A DNA stretch of 64,000 bases, from NCBI GenBank assembly GCA_965658725.1, contig CBFHUI010000002.1:10952-74951 (forward strand), in the 5' to 3' direction. Below the pieces are notes generated by a model that had not been told where the DNA came from, ran no database searches, and saw only the letters and a list, made by a program, of their open reading frames with translations. Below, in pieces: positions 62,201 to 64,000 of the stretch. A program made the translations under genes and the position numbers. How positions within the stretch are numbered: position 1 is the stretch's first letter; each line of letters opens with the position of its first letter. This DNA is from UBA7985 sp965658725. GTDB lineage: Bacteria; Pseudomonadota; Alphaproteobacteria; UBA7985.

Positions 62201-63249
62201 TGTTCGCTGCAGCGGCGGCGGAGGAGTGGGGCGACGTCGCGCAGGGGGCCGAAGACCTGCCCGCCATGACGGTGGGGGAAGAGGTTGCCGACGACTACCG
62301 CGCCCTGCGCCTGTCGCTTAAGGCGCACCCTATGGCCTTGCTCCGCGACCAGCTCTCGCAGGAAGGGCGGATACCGGCTAAGGCGCTGTGGCATCTCAAG
62401 GACGGCGCGCTGGTTCGGCTTGCTGGGGTGGTTCTGGTGCGCCAGCGACCGGGTTCGGCCAAGGGCGTGATCTTCATCACACTCGAGGACGAGACCGGCG
62501 TGGCCAATCTTGTGATCTGGTCCGACCGCTTCGAGGCTTACCGCCGAGAAGTGCTCTCAGCCTCATTGCTGGAGGTGTGGGGGCGGGTGCAGAAAGCTGG
62601 CGAGGGTGAGCATCAGGTCATCCACATCACGGCACAGCACTTGGTCGATCGCTCTGATCTGCTCGCCCAGATGCAGGTGGGGGAGGGCGAAGCCGAGTTG
62701 CTCGACAGCCCTGTCGATCCACCTCTCGCCCATGTCGACGAAATCGTTCGCGGCACCCCCGATGACCCGCGACAAGCCGCTTTGGCTGGACGCGCAGATG
62801 CGGATGGTCCGCTGCGCCGCATGCAGCAGCAGGGGCACTGGGGCACGGGGCAGGGTGCCTCACAAGCGCTCGAACGCCAGCTTGGCACACCGAATTCCGC
62901 CAGCACGCCGCCCCGCGGACCCAAGCCGCGCACTTACGAAGAACGCGAAGACGCCATCGCCAGCGCCCGCCGCACCCGCAAGCTGGAACGTCGACGAGGT
63001 CAGCGAGAGCGACACAGCCCGGCTTCGGATCCGGTCCATGGCGTCAGCGCGGCCAGCCTGCCCAATCCCATGGCTGGCATCCCCAATCCAAAATCCAACC
63101 GCCACCCACGCGACGCAAGCCTCGCCCTGCCGCCCTCACCCAACCGGGTCAACACCCCGCCCGTCGCCGCGCCAACCCCGCACACTGGCCACGGCGCACC
63201 CAATCCCTTTGCACCCAAAGCCGGGCGTGCATCGCGGGGTCGTCGATAA
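59242..63249 (+). CDS. dnaE2: Error-prone DNA polymerase DnaE2
   Basis: A 1335-residue C-family polymerase for translesion synthesis. The N-terminal PHP domain begins [17 protein letters not shown]; the palm has the catalytic [39 protein letters not shown] and [18 protein letters not shown]-like [14 protein letters not shown] follow, then [18 protein letters not shown] and an OB fold ([18 protein letters not shown], near residue 1080). After about residue 1140 comes a ~195-residue Pro/Arg/Asn-rich tail absent from most homologues, which are near 1050-1150 residues. The ATG overlaps the imuB stop. Confidence 0.94.
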   Translation: [1335 protein letters not shown]

Positions 63250-63291
63250 GGCGCTTGCAGGATGCAGCGAAGGAGGCCAGATTGGCAGCAG

Positions 63292-63366
63292 GCGGGTGTA
63301 GCTCAGTGGTAGAGCAGTAGCTTCCCAAGCTACGTGTCGAGGGTTCGATTCCCTTCACCCGCTCCA
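63292..63366 (+). tRNA. tRNA-Gly (anticodon CCC)
   Basis: A complete cloverleaf: acceptor GCGGGTG pairs with CACCCGC (63356-63362), D-arm GCTC/GAGC, anticodon stem GTAGC/GCTAC around loop TTCCCAA (anticodon CCC, Gly), and T-arm GAGGG/CCCTT with loop TTCGATT. An encoded CCA follows (63364-63366) after the discriminator T. It lies 42 bases after dnaE2 and 154 before an integrase gene. Its 3' half is a likely phage attachment site. Confidence 0.95.
63328..63366 (+). repeat. Probable attachment core (attL) in the tRNA-Gly 3' end
   Basis: Tyrosine integrases often insert at tRNA 3' ends and duplicate that end at the far side of the element. Here an integrase starts just downstream and reads away from the tRNA, so its left end would be inside this tRNA's anticodon-to-CCA part. 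The second copy would be outside the window, so the exact core length cannot be seen. Confidence 0.45.
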
Positions 63367-63423
63367 AGACCTCCCAAAAAATGCAATAAAAACAATGCTT
63401 AACGGTCTTGTGTGGTCACAATT

Positions 63424-63468
63424 GTTACAAAACGTGCTACAAAACTGCTCCAAAACACGCTACATACG
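63424..63468 (+). repeat. Four phased ~10-base repeats before the integrase
   Basis: GTTACAAAAC (63424), GCTACAAAAC (63436), GCTCCAAAAC (63447) and GCTACATACG (63459) are near copies spaced 12, 11 and 12 bases, close to one helical turn. They lie between the tRNA and the integrase start. Such arrays are typical of arm-type integrase or excisionase sites; this is a structural inference. Confidence 0.6.
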
Positions 63469-63519
63469 ACCCCTGTAGCAGGGCGATATCCGTCTCTGTC
63501 GATCCGGGTATGGTGCCGT

Positions 63520-64000
63520 ATGAGCAAGCACCTTCACAGGCGTGGTGACAGCTTTCAGTACCGTCGAGCCTTCCCAGCAGACGTGAGAGCAACCGCTGGA
63601 CGACGAGAGCTTACGAAGTCCCTGAAGGTCAAGACTTTGAAGGAAGCAGAACTTGAGGCTGCTCTATGGGATGTCGAGTTCGACAAGATCGTCGCTACTG
63701 CCAGAGGGACAGGTCAGCCGAGTGAAGCAACAGCCATCGTCCTTGCAACGAGACTGCTTCAGTCCAAGGGGCTGCTGACCGCTGAAGGCTCAGTAAACTT
63801 CCCTCAGGTCGATCCGAGGAAGCCAGAACACAACACCATCGAAAAGCAGCTTCGGGTGATTGAGGAGTGGGAGGCAAAGTACGAAGCAGCATACGATCAG
63901 CTTGCTTTGTCGGTGGCCTCTATGACGCCTGAAGGTGAAGTGGTTGAGACCTACGACCCAGCGTCCCCTCATTCTCAGGCCTTCTTGCAATTCACTGGCC
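63520..64000 (+). CDS. Site-specific integrase, N-terminal part (runs off the window)
   Basis: The frame opens at ATG 63520 and is unbroken to the window end (160 codons). The first residues, SKHLHRRGDSFQYRRAFPAD, are the DUF6538/phage-integrase N-terminal form, followed by ELTKSLKVKTLKEAELEAAL, a typical arm-binding domain, and a coiled helix region. The catalytic Arg/Tyr domain would be outside. Base use is less GC-rich than its neighbours, with more AGA, GCA and CTT codons, as expected for acquired DNA. It sits after tRNA-Gly. Confidence 0.85.
   Translation, partial: MSKHLHRRGDSFQYRRAFPADVRATAGRRELTKSLKVKTLKEAELEAALWDVEFDKIVATARGTGQPSEATAIVLATRLLQSKGLLTAEGSVNFPQVDPRKPEHNTIEKQLRVIEEWEAKYEAAYDQLALSVASMTPEGEVVETYDPASPHSQAFLQFTG

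Noticed and set aside
63695..63990. Two short minus-strand frames inside the integrase region
   Set aside because: The plus-strand integrase frame is open over the same bases and has a recognisable N-terminal domain, so these are shadows.
1..64000. CRISPR array, rRNA operon, IS element or toxin-antitoxin pair
   Set aside because: I found no regular direct-repeat/spacer array, no rRNA sequence, no transposase, and no small convergent pair of the right form. The only tRNA seen is tRNA-Gly near the right end.

Overview
This GC-rich window reads as a chromosomal segment of an alphaproteobacterium. The evidence is the family-specific form of many proteins (IlvE, folE, the pyrimidine 5'-nucleotidase beside dapD, the argD-argF-hslO block, the imuA-imuB-dnaE2 mutasome, a bc1 operon with fbc gene order) and frequent TTG/GTG starts with good ribosome binding sites. 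I cannot name the genus; a Rhodospirillales-like lineage is a guess from gene order. Almost all of it is core housekeeping. Only the last ~600 bases look acquired.

Layout. 1-2.2 kb: 3' end of dnaX, then ybaB and recR. 2.2-3.6 kb: SPFH/NfeD membrane pair on the minus strand. 3.8-6.5 kb: tightly overlapping def / unknown ORF / fmt / truA. 6.4-9.1 kb: dapE, dapD and a HAD nucleotidase (minus). 9.3-14.9 kb: a large hybrid histidine kinase, folE and trkH. 14.9-19.2 kb: hslO, argF, argD (minus), divergent recX, then apaG. 19.5-21.6 kb: a 3-hydroxyisobutyrate-dehydrogenase-like enzyme coupled to a GNAT, and an MlaC-like lipid-binding protein. 21.8-24.3 kb: a TPP riboswitch followed by a TakP-like TRAP receptor, thiM and thiE. 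24.5-27.2 kb: aminotransferase, MarR regulator, ilvE. 27.4-32.5 kb: pgsA, uvrC, folB, a pteridine-type SDR and a Na+/Ca2+ exchanger (minus). 32.7-39.7 kb: uvrB, EF-hand lipoprotein, GNAT, msrB, csaA, plsY, proC, YbjN. 40-47.8 kb: ubiK, then lgt-midA-pgeF-nagZ, prs, and rplY-pth-ychF. 47.9-52.7 kb: two DUF2147 paralogues, a VOC protein and the cytochrome bc1 operon (minus). 52.9-56.1 kb: trmL-hemF, LysR and XRE regulators. 56.5-63.2 kb: imuA-imuB-dnaE2. 63.3-64 kb: tRNA-Gly(CCC) followed by the start of an integrase gene that runs off the window.

How the genes work together. Several sets act as units: initiator-Met processing and formylation (def, fmt) with pseudouridylation; the last steps of lysine (dapD, dapE) and arginine (argD, argF) synthesis; thiamine salvage under riboswitch control; quinol oxidation (petABC); ribosome rescue/maintenance (rplY, pth, ychF); and DNA repair spread through the window (recR, recX, uvrB, uvrC, imuAB-dnaE2).

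Points most worth a second look: the TPP-controlled TRAP receptor; the tRNA/integrase junction with helically phased repeats, marking one end of an integrated element; the 20-bp perfect palindrome of two DnaA boxes before the YbjN gene; the repeated GTTC/GAAC elements before imuA; the ~190-residue low-complexity tail on DnaE2; and the variant Rieske cluster loop. I did not find a CRISPR array, a toxin-antitoxin pair, a phage-defence locus or any clearly new multi-gene system in the visible sequence; if one exists it is more likely beyond the right edge, behind the integrase.
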